NCBI RefSeq assembly: GCF_050496545.1
Contig: NZ_JBNVZV010000004.1
Span: 186,001-250,000, forward strand
DNA from: Phycicoccus avicenniae_A
GTDB lineage: Bacteria > Actinomycetota > Actinomycetes > Actinomycetales > Dermatophilaceae
DNA: 64,000 bases
Direction of reading: 5' to 3'
Shown: positions 30,712 to 38,356 of the stretch, piece after piece
Layout: the number at the start of each line of letters is the position of its first letter
Numbering within the stretch: position 1 is the stretch's first letter
The notes under the pieces: generated by a model
What the model saw: the letters and a program-made list of their open reading frames with translations, nothing else
Database searches by the model: none
What the model was told of the DNA's origin: nothing
Program-made: the position numbers and the translations under genes

Positions 30712-32511
30712 TCAGGCGCCGGCGCGCGCGAGCTCGTCGTCGACGACCGACTCGTCCAGCTTGGTGAAGACCGGGGCCGGCTTGCTGATCGGCGTGCCGA
30801 CGACGACCGGGCGCGACTCCCACCGCGGGGTCGCCGAGTAGTCACCCGTGATGACGGGGTACTCCCGGCCCTCGTCGGCGGCGTCGAGGCCGGCGACGGT
30901 CTCGAGGCGCGGCATCGGGACGAGCTCGCCCTCGCCGCCGAGCACCGTGTGGACCCGGTTGGCCGCGTGCGGGAGGAACGGCGCGAGCATCGTGTTGAGG
31001 TCGCTGACGCACTGGACGAGCGTGTGGAGCACGGTGGCCAGGCGCTCGCGCTGGTCCTCGCCCTTGAGCTTGAACGGCTCGGTGCGCGAGACGTAGGCGT
31101 TGACCTCGCCGACCACGCGCATGGCCTCGGCGAGGGCCGCCTTCTGCCGGTGGCGCTCGAGTAGCCCTCCGACGGAACCGAACCCGTTGACCACGGCCGC
31201 GCGGACCTCTTCGTCGACCGGCTCGAGGGCGCCCGGCTGCGGGATCTCCCCGAAGTTCTTCGCGACCATCGCCGCCGTCCGCGACACGAGGTTGCCCCAC
31301 CCGGCGACGAGCTCGGAGTTGTTGCGCTGCACGAACTCGCGCCAGGTGAAGTTGGCGTCCTGGTTCTCCGGGCCGGCGGCGCAGATGAAGTAGCGGATGC
31401 CGTCCGGGCCGTAGCGGTCGAGGACGTCGCGGACGAGCACCGTGTAGCCGCGCGAGGTCGAGAACTGGCGGCCCTCCATCGTCAGGTACTCGCTGGAGAC
31501 GACCTCGGTGGGGAGGTTGAGCACCCCGTAGGCGCCGGGCTCGCCTCCGCGAGAACCCTTCCCGGCGTAGGCGAGCAGCTCGGCGGGCCAGATCTGGGAG
31601 TGGAAGGTGATGTTGTCCTTGCCCATGAAGTAGTACGACAGGGCCTCGGGGTCGTTCCACCACTCGCGCCAGCGCTCGGGGTCGCCGAGCCGGCGGGCCC
31701 ACTCGACCGACGCCGACAGGTAGCCGACGACGGCGTCGAACCAGACGTAGAGGCGCTTGGTGGGCAGGTCACGCCAGCCGTCGAGCGGCACGGGGATGCC
31801 CCAGTCGATGTCGCGGGTCATCGCCCGCGGCTTGATGTCGTCGAGGATGTTGAGGCTGAACTTGATGACGTTCGGGCGCCAGGTGCCGGAGGCGTCCCGC
31901 TCCTCCAACCAGGCGCGCAGCGCGTCGGCGAGGGCCGGGAGGTCGAGCAGGAAGTGCTGGGTCTCGACGAAGTCCGGTGTCTCGCCGTTGATCCGGCTGC
32001 GGGGCTCGATGAGGTCGGTGGGGTCGAGCTGGTTGCCGCAGTTGTCGCACTGGTCGCCACGGGCCTCGGCGTAGCCGCAGATCGGGCAGGTGCCCTCGAT
32101 GTAGCGGTCGGGCAGGGTGCGGCCGGTGGAGGGCGAGATGGCGCCCTGGGTGGTCTGCTCGACCATGTACCCGTTCTGCCACACCTGGCGGAACAGCTCC
32201 TGGGCGACGCCGTAGTGGTTGGCCGTGGTCGTGCGCGTGTAGAGGTCGTAGGAGCAGCCGAGGTCGGCGAGCTCGCCGGCGATGACCGCGTGGTTGCGGT
32301 CGACGAACTCACGCGGGGTCTCGCCGGCCTGGTCGGCGAGCACGAGGATGGGCGTGCCGTGCTCGTCGGAGCCGCTGACCATCAGCACGTCGTGCCCGGC
32401 CATCCGCATGTACCGGCTGAAGACGTCGGACGGCACCCCGAACCCGGCGACGTGGCCGAGGTGGCGGGGGCCGTTGGCGTACGGCCAGGCGACGGCGGAG
32501 AGGACCTTCAT
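30712..32511 (-). CDS. metG: Methionyl-tRNA synthetase
   Basis: The 599-residue class I synthetase charges tRNA-Met. The HIGH-type motif is YANGPRHLGH (11-20). A four-cysteine zinc knuckle reads CPICGYAEARGDQCDNC. The signature loop is RQFSTSRG (about 352) instead of KMSKS, so the usual second Lys is Thr. The C-terminus lacks a tRNA-binding (Trbp111) extension. The ATG at 32511 follows TAGGAT by 7 nt, implying a leaderless message. Confidence 0.95.
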   Translation of the reverse strand: MKVLSAVAWPYANGPRHLGHVAGFGVPSDVFSRYMRMAGHDVLMVSGSDEHGTPILVLADQAGETPREFVDRNHAVIAGELADLGCSYDLYTRTTTANHYGVAQELFRQVWQNGYMVEQTTQGAISPSTGRTLPDRYIEGTCPICGYAEARGDQCDNCGNQLDPTDLIEPRSRINGETPDFVETQHFLLDLPALADALRAWLEERDASGTWRPNVIKFSLNILDDIKPRAMTRDIDWGIPVPLDGWRDLPTKRLYVWFDAVVGYLSASVEWARRLGDPERWREWWNDPEALSYYFMGKDNITFHSQIWPAELLAYAGKGSRGGEPGAYGVLNLPTEVVSSEYLTMEGRQFSTSRGYTVLVRDVLDRYGPDGIRYFICAAGPENQDANFTWREFVQRNNSELVAGWGNLVSRTAAMVAKNFGEIPQPGALEPVDEEVRAAVVNGFGSVGGLLERHRQKAALAEAMRVVGEVNAYVSRTEPFKLKGEDQRERLATVLHTLVQCVSDLNTMLAPFLPHAANRVHTVLGGEGELVPMPRLETVAGLDAADEGREYPVITGDYSATPRWESRPVVVGTPISKPAPVFTKLDESVVDDELARAGA

Positions 32512-32518
32512 GCCGAGA

Positions 32519-32524
32519 ATCCTA
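32519..32524 (-). promoter_or_regulatory. -10 for a leaderless metG transcript
   Basis: TAGGAT on the minus strand ends 7 nt before the ATG at 32511 and would drive metG-tatD. Confidence 0.6.
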
Positions 32525-32571
32525 GGCGTGCGCCGCAACCGGGTTCCGGCGGCCACCCGGGCGGGCCCCGG

Positions 32572-33366
32572 TCAGCGGGTCCACTCGTACGGGGTCGTCG
32601 TCGTCACCCGCACCAGGCCCGAGCGCTCGAGGATGGGCCGGGAGTACTCGGTGGAGTCGCTGTGCAGGTAGCGGTACCCGAGCCGCAGGGCGGACCGGGC
32701 GCGGACAGCGGTGAGTGCCCGGTATATCCCCTGGCCGCGCCACGCGGGCAGGGTCGAGCCGCCCCAGACGCCGGCGACCTCGGTACCGCGAACCGGCTCG
32801 AGCCGACCCGAGCTGACGACCAGCCCGTCGGCCTCGGCGACCCAGATCTCGATGAGCGGGTCACGCGAGACCCGGAAGACCAGGTCGTCGGCACGTCGCA
32901 CGGACACCGGCTCCTCGAACGCCTCGTCGGCGGCGGCGCTCATCGCCCGGACGTCCTCCTCGGAGCGCACCTGCCGCAGCGTGACGCCCTCGGGTAGGGG
33001 GACGTCGACGGCCAGCCCCTCGGCGGCGCCCATCATGACGGACTCGACCTCCCCCGGGACGAACCCGTGCTCGACGAGCGCGTCGTGCAGACCCGGGGCG
33101 TCGTCGTGCCCACGGGTCTTCCACTCGACATCGACGACCTCGGGCCGGGACCGGTAGTGCTCCAGCGCCTCGGCGACGAGCCGACGGACCCCGGCGTCGT
33201 CCGCGCCGCCGAGGTCGCGGTAGCTGATGAAGCCGCGCCCGCCGTTGAAGGTCGCGAGCCGCAGGGGGCCGTGCTCGAGCACCTCCTGCGCGCCGGGCGT
33301 CTCGGCGTCGGTGCGCAGCTGGTCGTCGTAGATGCGGAGGAGGGCGGCGGGGTCGACATCGGTCAC
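32572..33366 (-). CDS. GNAT-family N-acetyltransferase
   Basis: The 264-residue protein starts at a GTG with AGGA upstream (33366). The C-terminal half is a GNAT domain: the acetyl-CoA loop is in TLPAWRGQGIYRALT (R-x-x-G-x-G/A type), preceded by VAEADGLVVSSGRLEP and followed by YLHSDSTEYSRPILERSGL. The N-terminal half looks like a degenerate second GNAT fold. The substrate is unknown. It begins the accessory block separating metG from rsmI/pmt. Confidence 0.85.
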   Translation of the reverse strand: MTDVDPAALLRIYDDQLRTDAETPGAQEVLEHGPLRLATFNGGRGFISYRDLGGADDAGVRRLVAEALEHYRSRPEVVDVEWKTRGHDDAPGLHDALVEHGFVPGEVESVMMGAAEGLAVDVPLPEGVTLRQVRSEEDVRAMSAAADEAFEEPVSVRRADDLVFRVSRDPLIEIWVAEADGLVVSSGRLEPVRGTEVAGVWGGSTLPAWRGQGIYRALTAVRARSALRLGYRYLHSDSTEYSRPILERSGLVRVTTTTPYEWTR

Positions 33367-33433
33367 GCCCGGATCCTGCCTCGGCGCGGCGCCGGCCGCC
33401 ATCCCGTTTCCCCGGCCGCCGCCGACCACGCAC

Positions 33434-33521
33434 GGGCGCTACGACAGGCAGAACGCTTGGTGGCGGCCACGACCGTGCGGGAGCCCTCGGCGTCGGACCC
33501 GTTCTGCCTGTCCGAGCGCCC
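33434..33521. repeat. 22-bp imperfect inverted repeat in a divergent gap
   Basis: The arms 33434-33455 and 33500-33521 match at 20 of 22 positions (GGGCGCT..GACAGGCAGAACG) around a 44-bp centre. It lies in the 274-bp gap between the acetyltransferase and DUF4126 genes. Nothing inside is coding. It could be a small non-autonomous element or a long regulatory stem. Confidence 0.65.
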
Positions 33522-33640
33522 ACCCGGCCGGCGGGCCGAGCTCCCGTCGCGACGGAACGCCCGGCGCTACCCTGACGTCGGAGCGGGGTCCGCTCACGGT
33601 GCGGCCGCGACGGGCGGTCGCCGCAGGTCAGGAGGTCGCC

Positions 33641-34243
33641 GTGCTGGCTGCCCTCACGGGGATGGGTCTGTCCGCCGCCGCGGGCCTCAACGCCTACATC
33701 CCGTTCCTCGTCGTCGCCCTCCTCGCCCGCTTCACCGATGTCGTCACGCTGCCGGTGGGCTACGAGTGGATGGAGAGCGGCTGGGCCATCGGTGTCGGCG
33801 CGGTGCTCCTGCTCGCCGAGGTCGTCCTCGACAAGGTGCCGGCGGTCGACACCGTCAACGACGCCATCCAGACCTTCATCCGCCCGAGCATGGGCGGTCT
33901 CGTCTTCGCCGCGACCAACGCCGCCTCCGAGCTGGACAACTCGACGTGGATGTCGGAGCACCCGTGGGTCGGGGTCGTCCTGGGCGTGGTCGTCGCGGGC
34001 CTCGTGCACACCGGGAAGATGGCCGCCCGCCCGATCGTCAACGGCGCGACGGTGGGCTTCGGCGGACCGGTCGTCTCCACGGTCGAGGACGGCGCCTCCG
34101 TCGGCCTGTCGGTCGTCGCGCTGCTGGCGCCGGTCTTCGTCGTGGTGGCTCTGGGGCTGCTGGTCTGGCTGCTCGTGTGGATGTGGCTGAGGGTCCGGGA
34201 GTGGCGGCGCTCGCGCCGGCCCCCGTCTTACGCCGGACCCTGA
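33641..34243 (+). CDS. DUF4126-family membrane protein
   Basis: The 200-residue protein starts at a GTG with AGGAGG spaced 5 nt, the best ribosome site in the window. It has about five hydrophobic segments: LAALTGMGLSAAAGLNAYIP at the start, a second with VLLLAEVVLDKVPAVDTVND, a Gly-rich helix VVLGVVVAGLVHTGKMAARP, and a C-terminal helix ending in a basic tail. This matches DUF4126 (function unknown). It converges on a lipoprotein gene. Confidence 0.8.
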   Translation: MLAALTGMGLSAAAGLNAYIPFLVVALLARFTDVVTLPVGYEWMESGWAIGVGAVLLLAEVVLDKVPAVDTVNDAIQTFIRPSMGGLVFAATNAASELDNSTWMSEHPWVGVVLGVVVAGLVHTGKMAARPIVNGATVGFGGPVVSTVEDGASVGLSVVALLAPVFVVVALGLLVWLLVWMWLRVREWRRSRRPPSYAGP

Positions 34244-34273
34244 CCTCGTCGTCGCCGCGGCCTCGACCCGACC

Positions 34274-35008
34274 TCAGCCGAGGTCGGGCACCTCGCCCGC
34301 CGCCGGCGCCGACCAGGTCCTCGCGCGCTCCCAGCCGGACGCGACGAGGTCGAGAGCGCGCTCGCCCGAGACCGCGATGCGCAGCACCTCGCCGCCGCTG
34401 TCGGCCGCCACCCACACGCGGGCCCCGCGTGCTTCGGACCCGAGGAGCCAGGCGGGTCGTCCGTCGACCTCGGTCGCGACGACCGGGTCGGGGACGCCCT
34501 CGAGCGCGGCGACCGAGGGAGCCGAGAAGACGGTCGCCAGCACGTCGCGGACCCGCTCGGGGCCGACCGCCGACGCCTGCGCCGCGCTCACCGGCAGCCA
34601 GCGCCCCACCCGGGCCGTCACCGCCGCCGCGGAACGGGTCCGGGTGCGCCAGAACGCCGCGTCGCCGGCGAGCCAGTGCCCGTCGCCGACGACGAGCACG
34701 ACCGCCACGCCCCGGCCGGGCGCGCGCCGCACGAGCCGCTCGTTCGCGGCAGACGCCGATCCCTCCAGGTCCACCCGCACCGTCGAGCGCCCGGCACCGA
34801 GCGTGCCCACCAGGTGGGCGGATCCGGCCGACAGGGCGAAGGTGCGCGCCTCCCGGAAGGCGTCGGCGGTCGAGGGCAGTGAGGGCTCCGGCGCCGGCGC
34901 GGTGCTCGAGGCGGTCGGCACACGGGGCGGGCGCAGGTCCGAACACCCCGCGGCGAGGCCCCCGAGGACGACGAGCACCACCGCCGCGACCGCCCCCCGA
35001 CGTCGCAC
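34274..35008 (-). CDS. Lipoprotein, LppX/LprAFG-like, TetR-operon member
   Basis: The 244-residue protein starts at a GTG at 35008 with GAGGGA upstream. The lipobox is GGLAAGC (Cys22). The mature part resembles the LppX/LprAFG half-barrel lipoproteins that carry lipids, and it is clearly paralogous to the lipoprotein at 36006-36755: both share GDAAFW and a following block. It lies 4 bp after a TetR gene and is almost certainly co-transcribed with it. Lipid binding is inferred from fold resemblance only. Confidence 0.7.
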   Translation of the reverse strand: MRRRGAVAAVVLVVLGGLAAGCSDLRPPRVPTASSTAPAPEPSLPSTADAFREARTFALSAGSAHLVGTLGAGRSTVRVDLEGSASAANERLVRRAPGRGVAVVLVVGDGHWLAGDAAFWRTRTRSAAAVTARVGRWLPVSAAQASAVGPERVRDVLATVFSAPSVAALEGVPDPVVATEVDGRPAWLLGSEARGARVWVAADSGGEVLRIAVSGERALDLVASGWERARTWSAPAAGEVPDLG

Positions 35009-35012
35009 TCCC

Positions 35013-35636
35013 TCACCGGGCCTCGTGCAAGGAGTGCACGAGCCGCGGCACCGCGCCCCGCAGCAGGGGCTCGCGCTCGGCGCCGGGCAGCCGGACGGCG
35101 GTGACGAGCAGCCCCTCGACGGCGGCGACGAGGACGACCGCGTCGTCGGACGGCTCCGGCGCACCGGCCCGCTCCCCCAGACCCTCGACGGTCGCGAGGA
35201 GCCCGCGGCGCCAGCGCTCGAAGACCTCCATCAGCTCGGGCTGGCGAGCGGCCTCCAGCGACAGCTCGGCCTGGGCCCGCACGAGCGAGGGCTCGCGGAC
35301 CCACCCGAGGGTCAGCTCGGTGACGGCGGCGGCGACGGCGTCCGGGTCTCCCATGCAGTCGGCGAGCTCCTCGGACAGGGCCGAGACGCGGTCCTCAAGC
35401 GCCCCGCCCACGTGCTCGGCGAGCGCGACGAGCAACGCACCGCGCGTGCGCAGGTACGCCGAGCAGGTGCCCTCGGGGAGCCCGGCCCGCCGGTCCACCG
35501 CGCGATGGGTCAGGCCTCGCAGGCCCGCGTCGGCGACGACCTCGACCGCGGCGGCGAGCAGCTCGGCCCGCCGACCGGTCGGGGCCGGCGGCCGGGCGTC
35601 GGGGCGCGGGAGCGAGAAGGGCGGCATCGCGGCCAT
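35013..35636 (-). CDS. TetR-family transcriptional regulator
   Basis: The protein has 207 residues from the ATG at 35636; an ATG at 35627 is also possible. The N-terminal HTH is AAAVEVVADAGLRGLTHRAVDRRAG... with GLPEGTCSAYLRTRGALL as the recognition part. The C-terminal ligand domain is helical. It is divergent from a 61-residue membrane protein whose -10 is covered by a TTCTAC-GTAGAA palindrome, the likely operator. It forms an operon with the downstream lipoprotein. Confidence 0.88.
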   Translation of the reverse strand: MAAMPPFSLPRPDARPPAPTGRRAELLAAAVEVVADAGLRGLTHRAVDRRAGLPEGTCSAYLRTRGALLVALAEHVGGALEDRVSALSEELADCMGDPDAVAAAVTELTLGWVREPSLVRAQAELSLEAARQPELMEVFERWRRGLLATVEGLGERAGAPEPSDDAVVLVAAVEGLLVTAVRLPGAEREPLLRGAVPRLVHSLHEAR

Positions 35637-35713
35637 TCTGCCGGGCCCGGGCCACGGGGACGCCCGGACGCACCCCCACGGGCGGGGCGGGAACATCCGG
35701 CTGGCGAAGGAGG

Positions 35714-35747
35714 TTCTACTTCTGTAGAATCCTTTACATCCGTAGAA
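35714..35747 (+). promoter_or_regulatory. Tandem TetR operators over the small-protein promoter
   Basis: TTCTAC-TTCT-GTAGAA (35714-35729) is a perfect palindrome and overlaps the -10 TAGAAT (35725-35730). A second, near-identical site TTTAC-ATCC-GTAGAA follows at 35733-35747, directly before the ribosome site AAAGGAG. Binding would block the promoter and early elongation. Confidence 0.75.
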
Positions 35748-35758
35748 AGGAGACGGTC

Positions 35759-35944
35759 ATGGGACCGATCACCGGACTGTCCACCATCGCCACCACCCTC
35801 CTCTGGACGAGCGTCGTCCTCGGCGTCGTCGTCGCCGGCCTGCTGCTCGCCGTCGTGCTGCCCACCCTGACGCGCACCCGCGAGGAGCGCCGCCGGCAGC
35901 ACCTGAGCATCCCCGCGTACTACCGGCTCACCCCCGCCCACTGA
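35759..35944 (+). CDS. 61-residue single-helix membrane protein under TetR control
   Basis: The short gene has AAAGGAG before its ATG and one long hydrophobic helix (about 15-38, TSVVLGVVVAGLLLAVVLP). The tail is basic, then ends IPAYYRLTPAH. I do not recognise the family. The strong promoter, operators, ribosome site and a terminator right after the stop make it a convincing gene. Its divergent TetR neighbour suggests it is induced by a small molecule. Confidence 0.75.
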   Translation: MGPITGLSTIATTLLWTSVVLGVVVAGLLLAVVLPTLTRTREERRRQHLSIPAYYRLTPAH

Positions 35945-35949
35945 CAGCG

Positions 35950-35985
35950 GCGCGGGCGCCCCGGGAGGTCCCGGGGCGCCCGCGC
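35950..35985. terminator. 16-bp perfect hairpin between convergent genes
   Basis: 35950-35965 pairs fully with 35970-35985 around an AGGT loop. It serves the 61-residue gene and the convergent lipoprotein ending at 36006. Confidence 0.8.
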
Positions 35986-36005
35986 GCATGCAGTGGTGGA
36001 GCCCG

Positions 36006-36755
36006 TCAGGGCGTGACGACCTTGGAGGCCGGCGGAGCGGTGACGGTCTTGGCGGCGTTCCACTCGCTGAAGGACACCTCGCCGGCGTCGTCGCCGGTGA
36101 TGACGATCTTCGAGAGCAGCGAGGTCTTCGGGTCCACCCAGATCTCGGCGCCGGAGGGGTCGGAGGCCACCCAGACCTCCTTGCCGCTCACCGTGCGCGT
36201 CTCGACCGACGAGGTCAGGGTCTCCAGGGTGCTCAGCTCGCTCTCGGAGAACATCTCCTCGAGGATCTTCCCGAGGCTGAGGTCGCCGATGTCCTTGGCG
36301 TCCTTCGAGGAGACCGCCACGTACTTGCCGACGAGCAGCTTGGCCGCGGAGGCGTCGCCGGTCTGCTCGTTCCAGAACGCCGCGTCACCGGACATGTAGT
36401 ACTTGCCCTTGACGGTGAGGATCTCGGCGGTGCCCTTGCCGATGCCGATCGCCGCGCGCTGGTTGCTGCCGTCGGCGGCGCCGCGGATGTCGACGGTGAC
36501 CTTCTGCCCGTCGGAGGTGACGCTGCCCTTGACCCGGCCGGACTTCGCGGCGAGCGAGGCGGTGCGCGTCTTCTTGTAGAGGTCGCCCACGGTGGGCTGC
36601 TCCGGCTCGGTGCTGCTCGGGCTCGGCGACGCCGACGTCGACGCACCGCCCGAGGTCGTGGCGGCCGGCGTCTTCTCGTCCGACGAGCCGCAGCCGGTGA
36701 GGAGCAGGCCGGCGAGGGCGGTGGAGGCCGCGACGGCGGCGAAAGATCGGTTCAT
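36006..36755 (-). CDS. Lipoprotein, LppX/LprAFG-like
   Basis: The 249-residue lipoprotein has lipobox GLLLTGC (Cys22) and a Ser/Thr/Pro linker to about 52. The mature domain contains VKGSVTSDGQKVTVDIRGAA, YYMSGDAAFWNEQTGD and VWVASDPSGAEIWVDPKT, in line with the LppX/LprAFG type. It shares its architecture with the TetR-operon lipoprotein 1 kb away, so the two are local paralogs. Acidic and Lys-rich composition differs from the Arg/Ala-rich paralog. It has its own promoter. Confidence 0.75.
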   Translation of the reverse strand: MNRSFAAVAASTALAGLLLTGCGSSDEKTPAATTSGGASTSASPSPSSTEPEQPTVGDLYKKTRTASLAAKSGRVKGSVTSDGQKVTVDIRGAADGSNQRAAIGIGKGTAEILTVKGKYYMSGDAAFWNEQTGDASAAKLLVGKYVAVSSKDAKDIGDLSLGKILEEMFSESELSTLETLTSSVETRTVSGKEVWVASDPSGAEIWVDPKTSLLSKIVITGDDAGEVSFSEWNAAKTVTAPPASKVVTP

Positions 36756-36808
36756 GGCGTGGGGTCCCCCGGTGTCGTGGATGGCGCCCGGATGCGGGGC
36801 GGCGGCTC

Positions 36809-36814
36809 ATCGTA
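36809..36814 (-). promoter_or_regulatory. Candidate -10 of the lipoprotein gene
   Basis: TACGAT on the minus strand lies 53 nt upstream of the ATG at 36755. Confidence 0.45.
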
Positions 36815-36907
36815 GCCGTGGCATGGGCCTCGGCGCGGCGACTCGTCGACAGCAGACACCCAGCCCACGTCCAGCGGGCTCCCGGCGGATCATCGGGCTC
36901 CGGCACC

Positions 36908-36913
36908 TACGCT
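36908..36913 (+). promoter_or_regulatory. -10 for a leaderless CPBP protease transcript
   Basis: TACGCT ends 7 nt before the ATG at 36921. Confidence 0.55.
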
Positions 36914-36920
36914 GGCCGCC

Positions 36921-37667
36921 ATGCGACGTCGGCACCTCACCGAGACCTGGCTCGTGCTCGGTGTCTCGCTCGGCTCGTCCGCGATCTACGCGCTGCTGCG
37001 CATCGTCGACCGGCTGACCCGGCCCGAGGCCCTGTCGCAGCAGACCGCCGCGATGAACTCCTCGGTCACGCCCGACCGGCCGTGGCTCGACGTCGCCTAC
37101 CAGCTCGTCGGCATCGGGCTGGCACTGGTGCCGGTGCTGCTGGCCATCCACCTGCTGCGCCGCGACTACCCCGACGAGCCGCACACGATGGGCTTCGACC
37201 TGCGCCGGCCCGGGCAGGACCTGCTGCGCGGCCTCGGGCTCGCGGCGCTCGTCGGCATCCCCGGGCTCGGGCTCTACCTCGTCGCGAAGGCGGTGGGTCT
37301 CAACGCGACCGTGGCCGCGGCCAACCTCGTCGGGGCCGCGTGGTTCACGGTGCCGATCCTCGTCCTCGCCGCCGCGCAGAACGCCGTCCTCGAGGAGACC
37401 ATCATGGTCGGCTACCTCTTCCGGCGATGGGGGCAGGCCGGCTGGGGGACGTGGCGCGTCATCGTCACCTCGGCGCTCATCCGGGGGACCTACCACCTGT
37501 ACCAGGGCTTCGGCGGGTTCGTCGGGAACGTCGTCATGGGCCTGCTCTTCGGCTGGCTGTACACGCGCACCAAGCGGGTGATGCCGCTCGTGGTCGCGCA
37601 CACGGTCCTCGACGTCGTCGCCTTCGTCGGGTACGCGCTCGTCAAGCCGCACGTCTCCTGGCTCTGA
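36921..37667 (+). CDS. CPBP-family intramembrane metalloprotease
   Basis: The 248-residue protein has about seven membrane helices. The CPBP/Abi motifs are present: AVLEETIMVGYLF (motif 1, Glu-Glu near 157), SALIRGTYHLYQG (motif 2, His) and VVAHTVLDVV (motif 3, His and Asp). The classical EExxxR of motif 1 reads EETIMVG, lacking the Arg, which is a known variation. Substrates are unknown; relatives act in prenyl-protein processing, bacteriocin immunity or signalling. A leaderless promoter precedes it. Confidence 0.85.
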   Translation: MRRRHLTETWLVLGVSLGSSAIYALLRIVDRLTRPEALSQQTAAMNSSVTPDRPWLDVAYQLVGIGLALVPVLLAIHLLRRDYPDEPHTMGFDLRRPGQDLLRGLGLAALVGIPGLGLYLVAKAVGLNATVAAANLVGAAWFTVPILVLAAAQNAVLEETIMVGYLFRRWGQAGWGTWRVIVTSALIRGTYHLYQGFGGFVGNVVMGLLFGWLYTRTKRVMPLVVAHTVLDVVAFVGYALVKPHVSWL

Positions 37668-37676
37668 CGCCCGACG

Positions 37677-37739
37677 TATTGCCCAAGACCCACCTCGGAG
37701 GGCGTCGTAAGGCCCTGTGGAGGTGGGTCATGCGCAATA
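37677..37739. repeat. 20-bp imperfect inverted repeat upstream of the sigma gene
   Basis: TATTGCCCAAGACCCACCTC (37677-37696) pairs with 37720-37739 at 18 of 20 positions around a 23-bp centre. It lies 10 bp after the CPBP stop and 68 bp before the sigma factor start. It may be a read-through terminator or a regulatory site. Confidence 0.65.
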
Positions 37740-37807
37740 GGTCCCGATGCGGGAGGAAGATGGCGCCCGGCGCGTGACATCCGGGGGTCGAGGGGGCATG
37801 ACGGGGT

Positions 37808-38356
37808 ATGAGCCCACCGTGGACACCTGACCGCTTCGAGGACCTCTTCCGGTCCACCGCGCCCGCAGTGCGCAGGTACCTCCGCCGGCACGTCGAGGCC
37901 GATGCGGTCGACGATGCCCTCGCCGAGACCTTCGTCGTCGCCTGGCGGCGGCTGGACCGGGTGCCCGAGGCCGCGCTGCCGTGGCTGCTCGTCGTCGCCC
38001 ACCACACCGCCCGCCACCACTGGCGCAGCCGCCGCCGCTCCGAGGCGCTCTGGTTCGAGGCGGTCCGCGCGCACTGGCACCGTCCCGACCCCTCCCCCGA
38101 GGACGGTGTCCTGCGCCGCGACGACGCGCTGGCCGCCCTCGCGCAGTGCAGCGACCTCGAGCGCGAGGCGCTGCTCCTCGTTGCGTGGGACGGGTTGTCG
38201 CACACCGACGCCACCCGCGTCGCCGGCTGCTCGACCCGTGCGTTCACGGTCCGGCTCAGTCGGGCCCGCGCCCGCTTCGACCGCGCGTCCGCGGCCGGTC
38301 CCCACGACGACGCCTCCGAGACCGCCCGCCTCCTCGCCCTCCTGGAGCAGCCATGA
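37808..38356 (+). CDS. ECF-like RNA polymerase sigma factor
   Basis: The 182-residue sigma factor has region 2 at about 10-75 (FEDLFRSTAPAVRRYLRRHV, DALAETFVVAWRRLD) and region 4 at about 108-160 (LEREALLLVAWDGLSHTDAT, then STRAFTVRLSRARARFDRA). Regions 1 and 3 are absent, as in ECF factors. Its stop overlaps the start of a membrane-spanning partner (ATGA), which suggests control by that protein. The regulon is unknown. No ribosome site or TANNNT box is obvious upstream. Confidence 0.88.
   Translation: MSPPWTPDRFEDLFRSTAPAVRRYLRRHVEADAVDDALAETFVVAWRRLDRVPEAALPWLLVVAHHTARHHWRSRRRSEALWFEAVRAHWHRPDPSPEDGVLRRDDALAALAQCSDLEREALLLVAWDGLSHTDATRVAGCSTRAFTVRLSRARARFDRASAAGPHDDASETARLLALLEQP

Noticed and set aside
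33434..33521. An insertion sequence
   Set aside because: The 44-bp centre cannot encode a transposase, so only an inverted-repeat element is reported.
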